From contig JAQISU010000003.1 in NCBI GenBank assembly GCA_029339505.1, positions 20,591,001-20,655,000 of the forward strand: a stretch of DNA of 64,000 bases, in the 5' to 3' direction. This DNA is from Unio delphinus. Taxonomy: Eukaryota; Mollusca; Bivalvia; Unionida; Unionidae. Numbering within the stretch: the stretch's first letter is position 1; each line of letters opens with the position of its first letter. Of the stretch, positions 20,478 through 33,839 are shown piece by piece. The notes beneath the pieces were generated by a model. The model was not told where the DNA came from. It was given only the letters and a program-made list of their open reading frames with translations, and ran no database searches. The position numbers were made by a program, and so were the translations under genes.

Positions 20478-21812
20478 GTTTCAACATTAAATAGATGAAG
20501 CTGATCGGCTGTCAAATGTGTCATTAAATAGATGAAGCTGATCTGCTGTCAAATGTATCATTAAATAGATGAAGCTGATCTGCTGTCAAATGTGTCATTG
20601 AAAAGATGTAGCTGATCTGCTGTCAAATGTATCATTAAATAGATGAAGCTGATCTGCTGTCAAATGTGTCATTGAATTGATGAAGCTGATCTGCTATCAA
20701 ATGTGTCATTAAATAGATGTAGCTGATCGGCTGTCAAATGTGTCATTGAATACATGAAGCTGATCTGCTGTCAAATGTGTCATTAAATGGATGAAGCTGA
20801 TTGGCTGTCAAATGTGTCATTGAATAGATGAAGTTGATCTGTTGTCAAATGTGTCATTAAATAGATTAGGCTGATCGGCTGTCAAATGTGTCATTGAATA
20901 GATGGACTGATCTGCTGTCAAATGTGTCATTCAATAGTTGAAGTTGATCTGCTGTCTAATGTATCATTGAATTGATGAAGCTGATCTGCTGTCAAATGTG
21001 TCATTGAATAGATGAAGCTGATCTGCTGTCAAATGTGTCATTGAATTGATGAAGCTGATCTGCTGTCAAATGTGTCATTAAATTGATGAAGCTGATCTGC
21101 TGTCAAATGTGTCATTGAATAGATGAAGCTGATCTGCTATCAAATGTGTCATTAAATAGATGTAGCTGATCGGCTGTCAAATGTGTCATTGAATACATGA
21201 AGCTGATCTGCTGTCAAATGTGTCATTAAATGGATGAAGCTGATTGGCTGTCAAATGTGTCATTGAATAGATGAAGTTGATCTGTTGTCAAATGTGTCAT
21301 TAAATAGATTAGGCTGATCGGCTGTCAAATGTGTCATTGAATAGATGGACTGATCTGCTGTCAAATGTGTCATTCAATAGTTGAAGTTGATCTGCTGTCT
21401 AATGTATCATTGAATTGATGAAGCTGATCTGCTGTCAAATGTATCATTAAATAGATGAAGCTGATCGGCTGTCAAATGTGTCGTTAAATTGATGAAGCTG
21501 ATCTGCTGTCAAATGTGTCATTAAATAGATGATGCTGATGTGTTGTCAAATGTGTCATTGAATAGATGAAGCTGATCTGCTGTCAAATGTGTCATTGAAT
21601 AGATGAAGCTGATCTGCTGTCAAATGTGTCATTAAATAGATGATGCTGATCTGCTTTCAAACTTGTCATTAAAATTGATGAAGTTGATCTGCTTTCAAAT
21701 GTGTCATTGACTTGATGAAGCTGATCGGCTGTCCAATGTTTCATTGAATAGATGAAGCTGATTGGCTGTCCAATGTGTCATTGAATAGATGAAGCTGATT
21801 TGCTATCAAATG
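20478..21812. repeat. Minisatellite, ~37-bp unit, with internal higher-order duplication
   Basis: About 36 copies of a unit containing GATGAAGCTGATCTGCTGTC and AAATGTGTCATTGAATA. A block of about 306 bases at 20694-20999 is repeated without visible change at 21137-21442, offset 443 bases, so the array grew by at least one large block copy after the units had diverged. Confidence 0.92.
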
Positions 21813-22548
21813 TGGACAAAGATTAAAAAGATCAAAACGCCATGAAAACTTGTTTTCATAACATGTGTAATCAACAGCATTCTATGAAATTTCTCAGACA
21901 CCATTCTTCCAACCCAGATTTGGGAGCCCTGGTTGGTTAAGTGGTCAAAGGTGAGTGACCTACATATCACTAGTATTAGATCTTTGTCCATGTGACTTGG
22001 CCAACATGGATAGGTGGGAAAGCTTGCCAGTAGCTTCCTATGGGTTGGTGATTCTACAAAATATACAGATCATCATGTGCTGGAACATAGCACTAAGCCC
22101 ACTATACCAGATCAGACCAAATCTGACCCAGATTTCTTAGATACATTGCAATTGGTTATTAGGTACATGTCAGCCAGGTACATGTTATATACTGAGGTAA
22201 ATGTATTGCATGTGCATCATCTCTGGGGAGGTGGGGGGGGGGGGGTTGCTAAACAGCAGTCTTCAGTGATGCAGTTACCAATTGAAATTCCTACATGTTT
22301 TACAAGACATTCTCGACATGGTAATTACTTATTTTGTTTTCTTCTGGCAGAGAATTGTGCAGTGTATACATATGTAAGAAGATTGGCAACTGAATATTAA
22401 AGTATGTTTTGTGAAGAACCATTTGCATTGTATCTGTAATTATAGTAACTCCATCAAAAATGGGTACAAAGAAACAGAATTTCTTGAAATTCTCTGTTAG
22501 AATCCAGAATTTGAATCCAGATAGTTACTTAATTTCTTGATGATACAC
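21813..22548. other. Host sequence, with a short G tract
   Basis: No gene supported. A run of 14 G, GGGGGG-type, lies near 22233-22246. An acceptor-like TTTTCTTCTGGCAG at about 22337-22350 leads to only eight codons. Confidence 0.5.
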
Positions 22549-22549
22549 T

Positions 22550-22688
22550 TGACAGACTTGTGAAACATGGTACTTTTGACAGACTTGTGAAACATGGTAC
22601 TTTTGACAGACTTGTGAAACATGGTACTTTTGACAGACTTGTGAAACATGGTACTTTTGACAGACTTGTGAAACATGGTACTTTTGGA
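22550..22688. repeat. 27-bp tandem repeat, five copies
   Basis: Five nearly identical copies of GACAGACTTGTGAAACATGG plus TACTTTT. Confidence 0.92.
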
Positions 22689-22776
22689 AATATTGATATA
22701 TACTAGATATGTTGACAGGGACTAATTATAGACAGTCAAGAAAATGCATAATTGAGTCATTGGAAGTTTTTAAAGG

Positions 22777-22777
<1 letters not shown>

Positions 22778-22808
<31 letters not shown>

Positions 22809-23041
22809 AGGGTTTAACGCTTTTTTTTAAACACACGATATACTATACATAGCAGCCAGTATTAATGGTAGAGGAAGAACCAGGGACAACCCCTGGAAAG
22901 AACCACAGACCCACGAATAGCTACTTGCAAGCATTCTCACATAACCATATTGAATGAATCTGACACATGCACCCACACACATGTGAGATGGCAGTGATCC
23001 ATAACGGAGAGCGCTTTAACCACTCGGCCACTTGGGGCCCC
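22778..23041 (-). mobile_element. tRNA-derived SINE, family 2, copy 1
   Basis: Read on the minus strand it starts with a tRNA-like head (GGGGCCCCAAGTGGCCGAGT then GGTTAAAGCGC) and ends in a (CAA)n tail, seen as (TTG)n at 22778-22809 on the plus strand. Flanking TTTAAAGGA at 22769-22777 matches the right-hand target duplication, which has been split by the piggyBac element next to it. Related copies lie at 34101, 56169 and 59098. Confidence 0.85.
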
Positions 23042-23042
23042 T

Positions 23043-25634
23043 TTAACACATTAATCCCTGAGCCAAATAGCTAGGCAGCCCCCCTGCAGCATAATTGCAG
23101 AGATCACCTAGAGCAGTGTTAGCATTACCAGTGCTTGTATCCCTGAGACTTTCTGACAGCACTTGGCTTGCAGATTTTTATAAAGGGGCCTACTTGCAAT
23201 AAATTTGTTATTACTTTATTTCTATTCATCTAATTAAGCTGAAATTTGACACAGCAGTTCTCAATAAAATTACATACATAATGGTATAAATTTCATGCTA
23301 CATGCAGAAATATAACTCATGCATAAAGGTGACAACAAATGATGTACTTACCAATTTGCTTCTCTTGCCATGAATATCCCATACAATCCATTATGAATTC
23401 ACACAGAATTATGAACACCATCAACCCATTATATAATTATGTACACTCAAATAACATTTGTCATCTCTTTTGTAGACTTGACATCCTTAGAATACTGTAC
23501 ACATATTTTTCTTGATCTTTACTTACCTTTCTTTCTTAGAATTCTAACTGAAAATTTAAAAACTGATTAAACATTTATCAAACATTGAATTATGAACACT
23601 GGTGATAAAAAAAAAATATTTCACAAATATTTATTTAATGATTCTTCAAAAGATCTACATGATATGGTTTAAAACAATCTACACATAAATGAACATTGCA
23701 ATGAATGCACATATTCATAACTTCACAGCGTCGCTTTTCTTTACTGCACTGTTGACATCTTCCCCTCTTTTCACCATTCTTAGGATAGTGGCCTCCTGTG
23801 CTTGTAGCTAGTGCTGCTAGATCATTTTCCCGGTAATCTCCAATAAGCAATTTCGCCAGATTCATATTGAAATCAACTAATCTGTGTGCTTTTATCCGTC
23901 TGTTCTTGCTCCGCTTGACATGATGTTCTGATTCTCTCATTAATATGAATCCATTGGTGATGTCAACATCAAACAAAAACCAAAACAGGTACAACCACCA
24001 TTTTTTTGCTGCTCTATATGTACTGTACTGTGTCCTCAACTGGTCTGCAGTGTCTACTCCCTTCATGTTGTCGTTGTATTCTGGCACGATAGAAGGTGCT
24101 CTGATTTCCCTGACTTGCCCATTTTTGTTTTTACGCTGTACTGTTTTCTCTATGGCTGCTGGATCTTCTGCTGTTGATAGAGTGTATATGTGCTTCTTGT
24201 CCATCCAGATACAGGTTGTTACTTCCCCGCGCTGTACTGTTTTGAATTCCCCTTGAACCCTAATATCTCTTTTATTAAGATGCTGTATAGGATATCCTCT
24301 TCTGTTGTATCTTATGGTTCTGCGTGCATACATACCTTTCTGTAGAAGCCTCTCGAATAAATCTGGACTGGTGAAATAATTATCTACATTTACTATGTGG
24401 TTTCTTTCCTAAATCTTTTCTGTCAGGTCCATAACGACACGAGTTGCTAATCCATCTTCTTTAGTACCTGCGTCCTTACCTGTATAAACTTGAAATTCAT
24501 TGGTGTAGCCATTTGTTGGGTCAGCCCTCATCCAGACCTTGATTCCATATTTTGTTGGCTTGGCTGGTAGATACTGGTGAAAAGATAGCCTACCTCGAAA
24601 TTTTATCATGGCTTCATCTACACTTACATTTTGATGAGGATTGTAGTTTTCTAAGCAGCACTTTAGAATAGCATCATGGACTGGCCTCACGCAGCTTGTC
24701 ATGACCTGGTCGAAGCCTGGGAGGATTATGACGACTATCATTGATATGAAAATATTGTGATATTTTATCAAATCTATCTCTCTTCATGATTCTTCTCACA
24801 CTCAGGTTTCCAAATAGGGCATCTGTTGACCAGTGCATAGCTGTCTCCGGGAGCTGAAGAATACTCATAAAAACTCTCATTCCCATCCATGCTCTAATTT
24901 CTCTCTCCGTAACATCTCTCCAGTTTGGGTCTTCTTTCTCCTTCTGCTTCCGTCTTGCATAGAGATTTGTCTAATCTACGATCAGCTGAAACAAAAATGC
25001 TGGAAAAAAAGCTCAAAAAAATTAAATTCATTTGCATTGGGGTCTAAATCTATTGTTGGTCCTGGTGTTGGTCCTGTGTATGGCCTCTTGTCAACGTGGG
25101 TTCTATCATTTACGATCCATCAGTCAGCTATTCTTTCATTTTCTTCTTCTTCTGCAGCCTCTTCAACATTCTCATCCTCATCACTGCCACTGTTATCATC
25201 AATAGCGATTTCGATGTCACTGTCGATCTCGTCTAATGAAAATCCCGAAAATTCACCATCAGAATCTGTCAAATAAAACTCTGCTCCAAGCGCCTGATTC
25301 TCTTCAATTTCCATGATTTTCAGATCTATATATCTTCACTATTTCTGCTGCAATGGAAGTAAACAAAAGTTTTTTTTGTTCACGAATGTTTGCTCTATCT
25401 TTGTAAGCTGAAATTTCATTGGTTAAGCTGCCAGCATATTTCAAAATAGCTTAAAACCAATGGTTTGCGATGACACAAGTCGTCGTGCGGGATATGGGCC
25501 TTGCTAAATGCTGCCACCCAAACTCGGCGCTCGGGAGACAAGCATTGCAAACTCAGCCCCGTTATTGAGGCGCTTGGGAGATAAGGGAGGTAAAGTGCGA
25601 CGAGTTATCGAGGCGCTAGAGGTTAATGTGTTAA
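23043..25634 (-). mobile_element. piggyBac-type DNA transposon, inactive
   Basis: TTAA target duplications lie at 23043-23046 and 25631-25634. The inner ends are inverted: CACATTAATCCCT on the left, and CACATTAACCTCT when the right end is reverse-complemented. The interior of 2584 bases holds a broken piggyBac transposase on the minus strand. The TTAA used is part of the right target duplication of the adjoining SINE. Repeated GAGGCGCT motifs near the right end (about 25568 and 25609) may be subterminal transposase sites. Confidence 0.88.
23635..25314 (-). pseudogene. Broken piggyBac transposase (PGBD-like)
   Basis: Successive minus-strand segments rebuild the family's layout: an acidic N-terminus (25314-25120), a middle part with NLYARRKQ and WMGMRVFMSIL (about 24970-24674), and a catalytic part (about 24720-23635). 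Catalytic acidic residues are visible in SVDEAMIKFRGR, NVDNYFTS and KGVDTADQLR. The C-terminus has a Cys-rich zinc motif (CQQC, CIHC, CVDC). It is disrupted by a TAG near 24970, a frame change near 24700 and an in-frame TAG at 24411-24409, so no functional enzyme is expected. Frame changes also separate the N-terminal segment from the middle part. Confidence 0.9.
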
Positions 25635-26845
25635 AGGAAAGAAACCTGTGTTTAGACTTGAAATTTGCTGTGACTAAACCATATCTAGCAGGTCTTTTAT
25701 GGTCACCTTTTCTATTCTGTTTGGGCTTGTCAGGTTTGCTTTTCAGTCAGTTATCAAAATACTTTTTAAGCTCATCTTAATACATTCGAGAGAAATTATT
25801 GTTTAAGATTTATATTACTGTTTTATTCTCTTACTTGTGATAAGGTCGTCGAAGAAAGCGAGTCCATTTAAATGAATTTATAAGCATTTTAGACTACCCT
25901 GTTGTTTGTTGTTTGGGTGTGTATGCCAGATGTATGATAAAATATGCCAGCAGTTGTTTATTCAGGATTGAGCATTGTACATGGGATACATTGAATTCAA
26001 ATATGGAGTCGATGGCTTTATTTTGATGGTTTGGTAATAATTGCCTTTAATAAGCAAGAAATGATAATGAAATTTAAAAAAAATTGTTAGAGAAGACATT
26101 TTGCCCAATTACTAAATTAAACTTTTGTTTATTTTGGCATTGGAAGTTTGTAGTACTTGAAGAAATTGGTGAAATTGTCATACAAATGTCAGGAACCATG
26201 CTACAAACAGGCTGTATTCAAATTTGTTCTATAATGAAGTGAGTTATAATGAGTTTAACTGAATCTTGTGATATTTAAAATGCCCATTTATTTATCTGTA
26301 ACTTGATGGAGTCCCCAAATTTTGGTACATCAGTTAATCATATACTGCATTCAGGTTACATCCTGGCTGCTGGCAGAATTCAGTCTTCATTTTAATTTTC
26401 CTACCAGCTAATTGTTAATTGAAAATGGTATTTCTCAAATGAATGTTTTAAACCTCTTAAGCCCTGTTCAAAATCAGAAGTGAAAACACTGTTATGGTAA
26501 CCGTATGAGTTACAGGTATAAGTGTTGTCTGTTACCTCTGGTTTTCATGGGTTTGTGGGGGATGTATGTCAATGGTCAGATATGAAAAATTTCCATGACC
26601 ATCACATTGTCAAATTTATTTCACAAAAACTGGTTTTGAACTAACAGCAGAATGCATTTTTGGGGTATGATTAAAATTGAGCCAGAGTGTGTTTTTGGGG
26701 TACTGATAAAAGTTGGGCAATATGTTATTAAAAGCTTGGGGATTTTTATTGATATTCTTTTCAGAGGTTATGTCTGCACTTGGCTTTTGCATATTGATAT
26801 TCCCTCATTGCCTTCTCATGAGAAAACTAATCCCTACAGTGTTGT
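25635..26845. other. Host sequence without recognised feature
   Basis: AT-rich, short frames only; nothing supported. Confidence 0.5.
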
Positions 26846-26847
26846 GT

Positions 26848-27480
26848 GCCAGGTATAATGTTCTAGCCCCACCAGACAAGTCAAACAGAATTGTTCCAGG
26901 TGTTGTTGCCTGCCATGTATAATGTCTTAGCCATAACAGACATGTCACAGAGAACTGTTCCAATTAGGTGTTGTTTGCAAGATATAATGACTTAGCTCCA
27001 ACAGACAAGTCAAAGAGAACTGTTCCATGTGGTGTTGTCTGCCAGACAAAATGTCCTAGTCCCACAAGTCGTGTCAAAGAAAACTATTCTCTGCAGTGTT
27101 GTCTGCCAGATGTATTGCCTGAGCCCCACCCACACAAGTCGATGAAAACTATTCCAAGTGGTGTTGTCTTTCAAGTACATATATATTAGATCCACCCCAT
27201 GAGATAATGCTAAGATAATTGTTCCTAATAGTGTTGGTTGTCATGTATAATACCCAAAATCTATCTGAAAATACTAAGAGAATGGTTCTGTATTATGTTG
27301 TCTGCCAGGTATAGTGCCTCAACTATACTGGACAACAATAAGGGAACTGTTCTCTTTAATGTTGTCAGCCAAGTATATTACCCCAGATCCACCAGAAAAC
27401 ACTTAGAGAACTGTTTCATATGGTGTTTTTCTGCCAATTTGAATGCATTAGCATTAGTCCCACCAGACAAAATTAAGAGA
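26848..27480. repeat. Degenerate ~65-75-bp tandem repeat
   Basis: About nine diverged units share GTTGTCTGCCAGGTATAAT, CCACCAGACAAGTC and AGAGAACTGTTCC. High divergence suggests an old array. Confidence 0.75.
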
Positions 27481-28225
27481 ACAGTTCCCATGACAGACGG
27501 CAATACTAGATTTAGTATTTCACACAACAGAATGTTGTGGCCTGGAATCATATTAACTGCTGGAATAGTTCAAATTTCAAAACCAGGCATGGTATCCCTG
27601 AGCAATGGGGAGTGCTTACTACCAAAACAAAATCTGTGTAGTTTGTGTATTGAAAGCAGAAAATGTATGGTATAAAATAATGTAATAATATTATTGCTTT
27701 TCATTCCCTATCACAAAAGTCTTTAGGGCCATGCATAGCATTAGCCAGGGCCAGCACAAGCAATTTGACACTTTTGGCAAAAAATACATATTTGGTGTCA
27801 CCCCACCCCACCCCCTTCATTAAAATATATGCAGATAAGAAAGCTCATAAGAAATTGATGTAAGTTATAAACAGATGGAAAGATATTTACTGAAAGAAAA
27901 CACCAAGATTTTGTTTTGTTTTGCTCTCATGTGTGATTTTTGTGCATCTTCTCTGATTTGGGGCCTCACTGAAAACAACTGCCTTTTTAAATTTCCTTTG
28001 CAAACCTAGTACCGGTACATAGCTAGGTATTACTTTTAGTTAGTATGATTTATTTCTAACGGATCTTGATGTCCTTATTACTCCGTAATAAAATTTACTG
28101 GTGTAATTATTTCTTTACCTTATTAATGAGTCTGCATTTGCATAATTTAAAATTCAGCTGTCAAATTTTCAGAAACAGCTATAATGGTAATGTCATAATT
28201 AAGCTTTGTTTATACAGTGCTATTA
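27481..28225. other. Host sequence without recognised feature
   Basis: A short pyrimidine/purine block, CACCCCACCCCACCCCC, lies near 27799-27815; otherwise nothing supported. Confidence 0.5.
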
Positions 28226-28227
28226 AT

Positions 28228-28473
28228 CCACATAACCCACATCTTGTATGTAGATTTAAGTTGGCATATTCACAGTCTAGTTCTTTCAGTTCTATCCACA
28301 TCTTGTATGTAGATTTAAGTTGGCATATTCACAGTCTAGTTCTTTCAGTTCTATCCACATCTTGTATGTAGATTTAAGTTGGCATATTCACAGTCTAGTT
28401 CTTTCAGTTCTATCCACATCTTGTATGTAGATTTAAGTTGGCATATTCACAGTCTAGTTCTTTCAGTTCTATA
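28228..28473. repeat. 58-bp tandem repeat, four copies
   Basis: Four nearly identical copies of a unit starting CCACATCTTGTATGTAGATT and ending GTCTAGTTCTTTCAGTTCTAT. Confidence 0.92.
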
Positions 28474-31400
28474 TTGTTAATATACTTTATGACATTAATA
28501 GACTTTTGTGTTGTCTTTCTATTTAACTTACTGCATTTGTAGATAGAATGTTTGCTTTCATGGTGCCAAGACTTATCTCAATTCCTTGGCTAATTTTGAT
28601 AGAATATTTTTGGAAAGTTGTCAAGGAAGAAGACTATAGACCAGTCTATAATCTTGTTCAGTCTGCCAGCTCACAAAGTTGATGTATAATGCAAACAGCT
28701 TCGGTCTTATCCAACAAGACTCTGTGTAAGTTGGCACCAGAATAGTTATATCTGCGCAGTGAACATTTCTTAGTGGTTTTTTTTTTTTTTAGAGATGTTA
28801 TTTGCAGTATTGGAAGCTTGTTGTGTCATTAGCCACAACTTAAGTTTGTTTAGCTAAATTCATTAAATTGGTTGGCTGAAGTACATCATTTCAACTGTAT
28901 AGTTTTTACCCACATAAGGTAAAAGGGTGATAAATTATAGTTTGTTAGCATCTGTGTTTGTTTTCAAATATCTTTTGATGTGTTGGAGATAAATGTAAAA
29001 TACGGTGTTTTTCCCACTCTGCATCCTTCCATATTTTTCTCAGCAAAATTTTAATGTGTGCACATCAGCATTGGCAGTTTGTCATACAATGTGCACAGAA
29101 ATAACAACCAGTCTTGGCTGTCTCCCAACTATTCGGCACTAAGTCATCATGTCTTGTGTCACTTGGATGATGCATCAATCTTCGCATTGATCACAGTTAC
29201 TTCCTGCTTTTAGTTCTTAAGCAAGAAATTGTAAAGAATGAAAGAGATCTAAATTTTTCTTGCTAAAACTTCAGTCACTCAAGGTGTTAATGACTGACAA
29301 TCAGATATTAACACAAGCATTATAAATTTAGACATTGTAAGACATAAATAAATTGGAATTGAAATGAATTATGACACTAGGGCCATTTTCTTGGTACTTG
29401 ATATGAGTACCAGGAGTCCTGTTGGGAGTGAGACAGATTGCATGGAAAAATAAGAGAAAACGAATGTACATTCAGAATAAAAAGTTTAACAAAAAAAAAC
29501 CCACCCATGATAGAGCAACTGCATGTATAGGGAGTTTCATGGTTGCAACGGAGTTACTGATCGTAGCGCCTAAAATTACCTCCCTTAGCTCCAATGCGCA
29601 TGCCCACAAAAAAATCTCCAGTTCCGGATAGTTTACTGTTCCACACTTGATTAGCGAAACATAAAGTTAACAAAGGAAAACCAATGAATCAATTATATAT
29701 GTCAAACTTATTTTGTTCATACTAGGAGAATAATTATAGACAATAAAATCAGATATTAGATTCAGTGTCCATACTTACATATCACATAATTAAATATTTC
29801 CTTTCCATACTTTAAGAATGTCAATTAATTAAATTAAATACACTGTCCATATTTATATTATACCTGATAATATAGATTCACTATCCATAATTTCAGACAC
29901 ATTTGTAGGGACATTTCACCTTGCTCTCCAATTTTAAACATTTCTTGCACCTTTTTGGCTACATAACTTTAAAGAAAAATAATCTCAACAATCTGCATTT
30001 TTGATATGTTGATATATCCTTCTTTCTCAGTTACTTTCGCAAGGCTAATAGTTCGTTTATCGTTTATAACACGAGTTAAGAACGTTATTACACAAGTTCG
30101 ATAAGAAAATTATAATATGAATTCGATCCAGCAGCTGATATGTAATGCTAAATATTTTAAATCAGAAACGTTGTTGTTGTTTTCTTAAATTTTAAAAATG
30201 GAACAGTATATTAATGTATTCAGATGAATTTGTCAAAGCAATAATTACATTAGCTATCGATAAAGGAGTGTAATTAATGCTGATGGAATATTGTTTCATA
30301 TTTGGGTGTAAAAATTATACAATTTTCAGATTAATGACGTTTTATCTTGTTTCATTTTCATTTAGAATTTTGAAAATCAAGTATCGGACGGTACATGCAA
30401 TAACTTTCAAATCTGCTAGGGTCTTTAACAAGATTTCAGATTGACACCTGCAAATTCATTTAGAACAGCCTTATTAAAATTAGCTTAATTCTGTTTAACT
30501 TTCCTTGCATTAAAGATGTAAGTTTTAAAAATACAATTATTTCATAGATTTCATCCTACTACTTTGGTTCAGTATTAATCCACGTGACCGGATGCAAAAT
30601 TGCAAACAGTATTATTTTAAAAAAAGACACTGCTTGTAAGAAAAAGCCCTACAAGTCAATAATAAATAAATACTCACAAATATTCATCTTTGTTTTTTTT
30701 TCTATCGGTCACTCGTTCTTTCTTAGTATCAAATTATACTAATTTTTCACCTGAAGTACGTTTATGTAATATACGTATGCAAGCACATTCATTCGAGGAT
30801 ATACATACCCAATGCACCAGATGAAATGTGATAGACACACATACAGAAAGACAGGCAGATACGTGAAAACCACAAATGTCCTTTACATGCATAGTGGGTC
30901 TAACATAGATATTTCTCCACATTATATACTCTAAAATTTCCATCCGTTCCAGGAAATAAAATTAGAATAATCATCAAGGAGACTCGTACGTGCCCCTGTC
31001 TGTTCAAACACGGATGACATTTGTGCATTTTGAAAGAAACTCAAGTTATTTCATTTAAAATATAATTAACATTAATAGAAATGCAACAGTCAAAATCAAT
31101 AATAAAAGACCTTTAAAAGTTAGAATTTTTTTGTTGTCGTTCAACTTAAATTTACTGCTATGATTAAAACTGTAAAAAAATAAACATCTTTTAAATATTC
31201 TTCAAGCGAGATAAATTGCAAGAACTTTTTATGCAGCGATACACTTTTGCACAATCAAATAACACAAACTAGTACATAATGTAGTAATGGAAAGATAATG
31301 AAGATCTGAAACGGGCAGAAAACATTTATTTAAAAGATGCCTCCAGCGCAAGTTAGTGAAAAAAAATAAAGATGTAACAACAATTTATCAAATATTGATA

Positions 31401-31620
31401 GAATTTCATTTTAAGATAGTGAGATATCGATCCTGTTTACAAAATGTGAGCGGTTTATCAAATTTTCTTGATCTACGTCTGCCATCTCTAATTATTGAAC
31501 TATACGGAAGTGAGCTGCACCGATATGCCCTCTGGTGAGCTAGTAACCATGAAACCCCCATAGGTGCTGTTGATCTGATTCTAATGTGCATGTATCTTAG
31601 AAATTCATGTATTGAAAAGA
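28474..31620. other. Longest stretch without a recognised gene or array
   Basis: Mostly AT-rich. Around 29525-29640 it is less AT-rich and contains AATGCGCATGCCC and TTCCGGA, resembling NRF1 and ETS promoter motifs. An inverted copy of GTTTCATGGTT lies at each end of 29530-31560. No exon could be defined. Confidence 0.45.
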
Positions 31621-31621
31621 A

Positions 31622-32095
31622 TATGTAATAATAATTAACAATTAATAATTAATTAAAAATTTTGAATAATAATTAACAATTAAGAACATGTTAAAATAAT
31701 TACCATATAATAAATTAACAATTAAAAATGTTTTTTTAATAATTAACAGTTAAGAATGTATAATAATAATTAATAATTAAAAATGTGTAATTAACAATTA
31801 AGAATGTATAATAATAATTAAGAATGTATAATATTAATTAACATTTAAGAATATGTAATAATAATTAACAATTAAGAATGTATAATAATAATTAAGAATG
31901 TATAATAATTAATAATTAAAAATGTGTAATAAATTAACAATTATGAATGTATAATAATAATTAATTATTAGTAATAATTAGCAATTAAGAATGTATAATA
32001 ATAATTAAGAATGTATAATAATAATTAACATTTAAGAATGTGTAATAATAGTTAACAATTAAGAATGTGTTTTAATATTTAACAATAATTTAGTA
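31622..32095. repeat. AT-rich short-unit array
   Basis: Irregular repetition of AATAATTAACAATTAAGAAT and GTATAATAATAATTA with changing unit length. Confidence 0.85.
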
Positions 32096-32419
32096 TCAAA
32101 GAGAACTAATAGTATGAATTTTGTAAATTCAGGGAACTCTTGGTAATTATGTTGATGTACGGTAATAAGTAAGCAATGAAAAAATAGGCAAGGCCCATAA
32201 ACTTATCTGGGGTGGTGGGGTGGGTTGCTCTTATCCCCCCTCTCCCATTTCTTACAGAGTTGGAGAAAATGAGAATTTATATCATTTGACAAATGGAGTA
32301 TTGCCACTTTAAATGACTAAATATCTTGAAATCTTTTTCTTTTAAATATGAGCATTCTTTTATCAAAATACTATTTAACATTTTATCCCCTTCATTTGAA
32401 AGTGACTCGGGGATATTGT

Positions 32420-32945
32420 GATACAGTATGTCTATATGTATGTATATATAGTTATATGTAAGTATGTCTGTTCATATGTATGTATATATGACCATATGTA
32501 AGTATGTCTGGCCATACATATGGTGATATGTAAGTATGTCTGTCCAAATGTATGTACATTTGGTCATATGTAAGTACAGTGTATGTCTGTCCATATGTAT
32601 GTACATATAGTCCTATGCAAGTATGGTTGTCTATATGTATGTACATTTGGTCATATGTAAGTATGTCAGTCTGTCTATACATGCAGTCATATGTAAAGTG
32701 TGTCATCATGTGTATGTCTGTCCGTATGTATGAATGAACATATGACCATATGTAAGTATGTCTGGCCATATGTATGTACATATGGTCATGCATATGTCGG
32801 TCCATATGTATGCACATATGACCATATGTAAGTATGTCTGTCGATACATATAGTCTGACTATATGTATGTACATATGGGCATGTGTATGTCTGTCCATAT
32901 GTATGTACATATGGTGATATGTAATTATGTAAGTATGTGTTTAAG
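32420..32945. repeat. Minisatellite, ~40-bp unit
   Basis: Units of CATATGTAAGTATGTCTGTC plus CATATGTATGTACATATGGT. Each unit is itself rich in short palindromes (CATATG, GTACAT). Confidence 0.88.
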
Positions 32946-33570
32946 GACATTGAACTCCTCCTTCATCTTTAAAGTTAGATACATGAAACTTGATATTGGT
33001 GTAAAGTGTACAAATACTTTAAATTTGGAGGTGGGGGTGGGGATAGCAGGATGGGATTGGATCTGCCTAAATTTCAAGAAACTATGTGAGAATCGACAAG
33101 TGGAATTAGTGACACATGTCATCTCCTTGTCTCGCTCCAGGAACTTGGTACTTGAGTCACAATATAGAAACCATGGAGATTCTCATCCTTAAACACTAAA
33201 TATGCCTGACAAAAGAGATTAATTATGCAATTTATACAGACATCAGAATCAATTCTAACACAATTCTTTTTTAAAAAAAGCTGTCATTGTTTTTAGCAGT
33301 ACATATCACAATTCTGTAACTGTATAACAGATACGAAAGACAAGTTATCATGCAGCTGACTCTAAGTCAGTATCAAGCCAAAGGACTTGCTGAATCAAAA
33401 ATTGTAAATTATTTATATCCCACAACCATATAACTTAAGGGGCATGAAAATACAAATTTATATCTCGACCTAAAAGTTTTAACAGGGTCCATTCTTTCTT
33501 CCATATATGTACTTATTTCAAGTAGTGCAAATAAACTAAGTAAATTTTCCTCCAAGAAAGTCCTTACTCT
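32946..33570. other. Host sequence without recognised feature
   Basis: A short GC-richer block (33025-33060) is not part of a supported exon. Confidence 0.45.
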
Positions 33571-33571
33571 A

Positions 33572-33572
<1 letters not shown>

Positions 33573-33633
<61 letters not shown>
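33573..33633. repeat. (AAT)n microsatellite
   Basis: About 20 uninterrupted AAT triplets, ending in ATGATG. Confidence 0.95.
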
Positions 33634-33634
<1 letters not shown>

Positions 33635-33839
33635 TGATTTATTTATTTAAAGAAGAGACCTATTTGGTTAGCAGATCAATCTACCATGATGCACTTCTAT
33701 ATTGACATGTATATAATGTGTAATAATTAGGTCTACTGGTCATTGCATATTATGGGATGGTCAGTTGTCAGTCATCACTGTCTGTTTGTGTGTTATTGCT
33801 ACTCCTAAACAATAATTCATATTGCTATGAAACTTTGCA

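Noticed and set aside
23945..25276. Plus-strand open frames across the piggyBac region
   Set aside because: Shadows of the minus-strand transposase pseudogene.
32863..33192. 109-codon open frame
   Set aside because: Begins in the 40-base minisatellite and continues into unremarkable sequence; no support.
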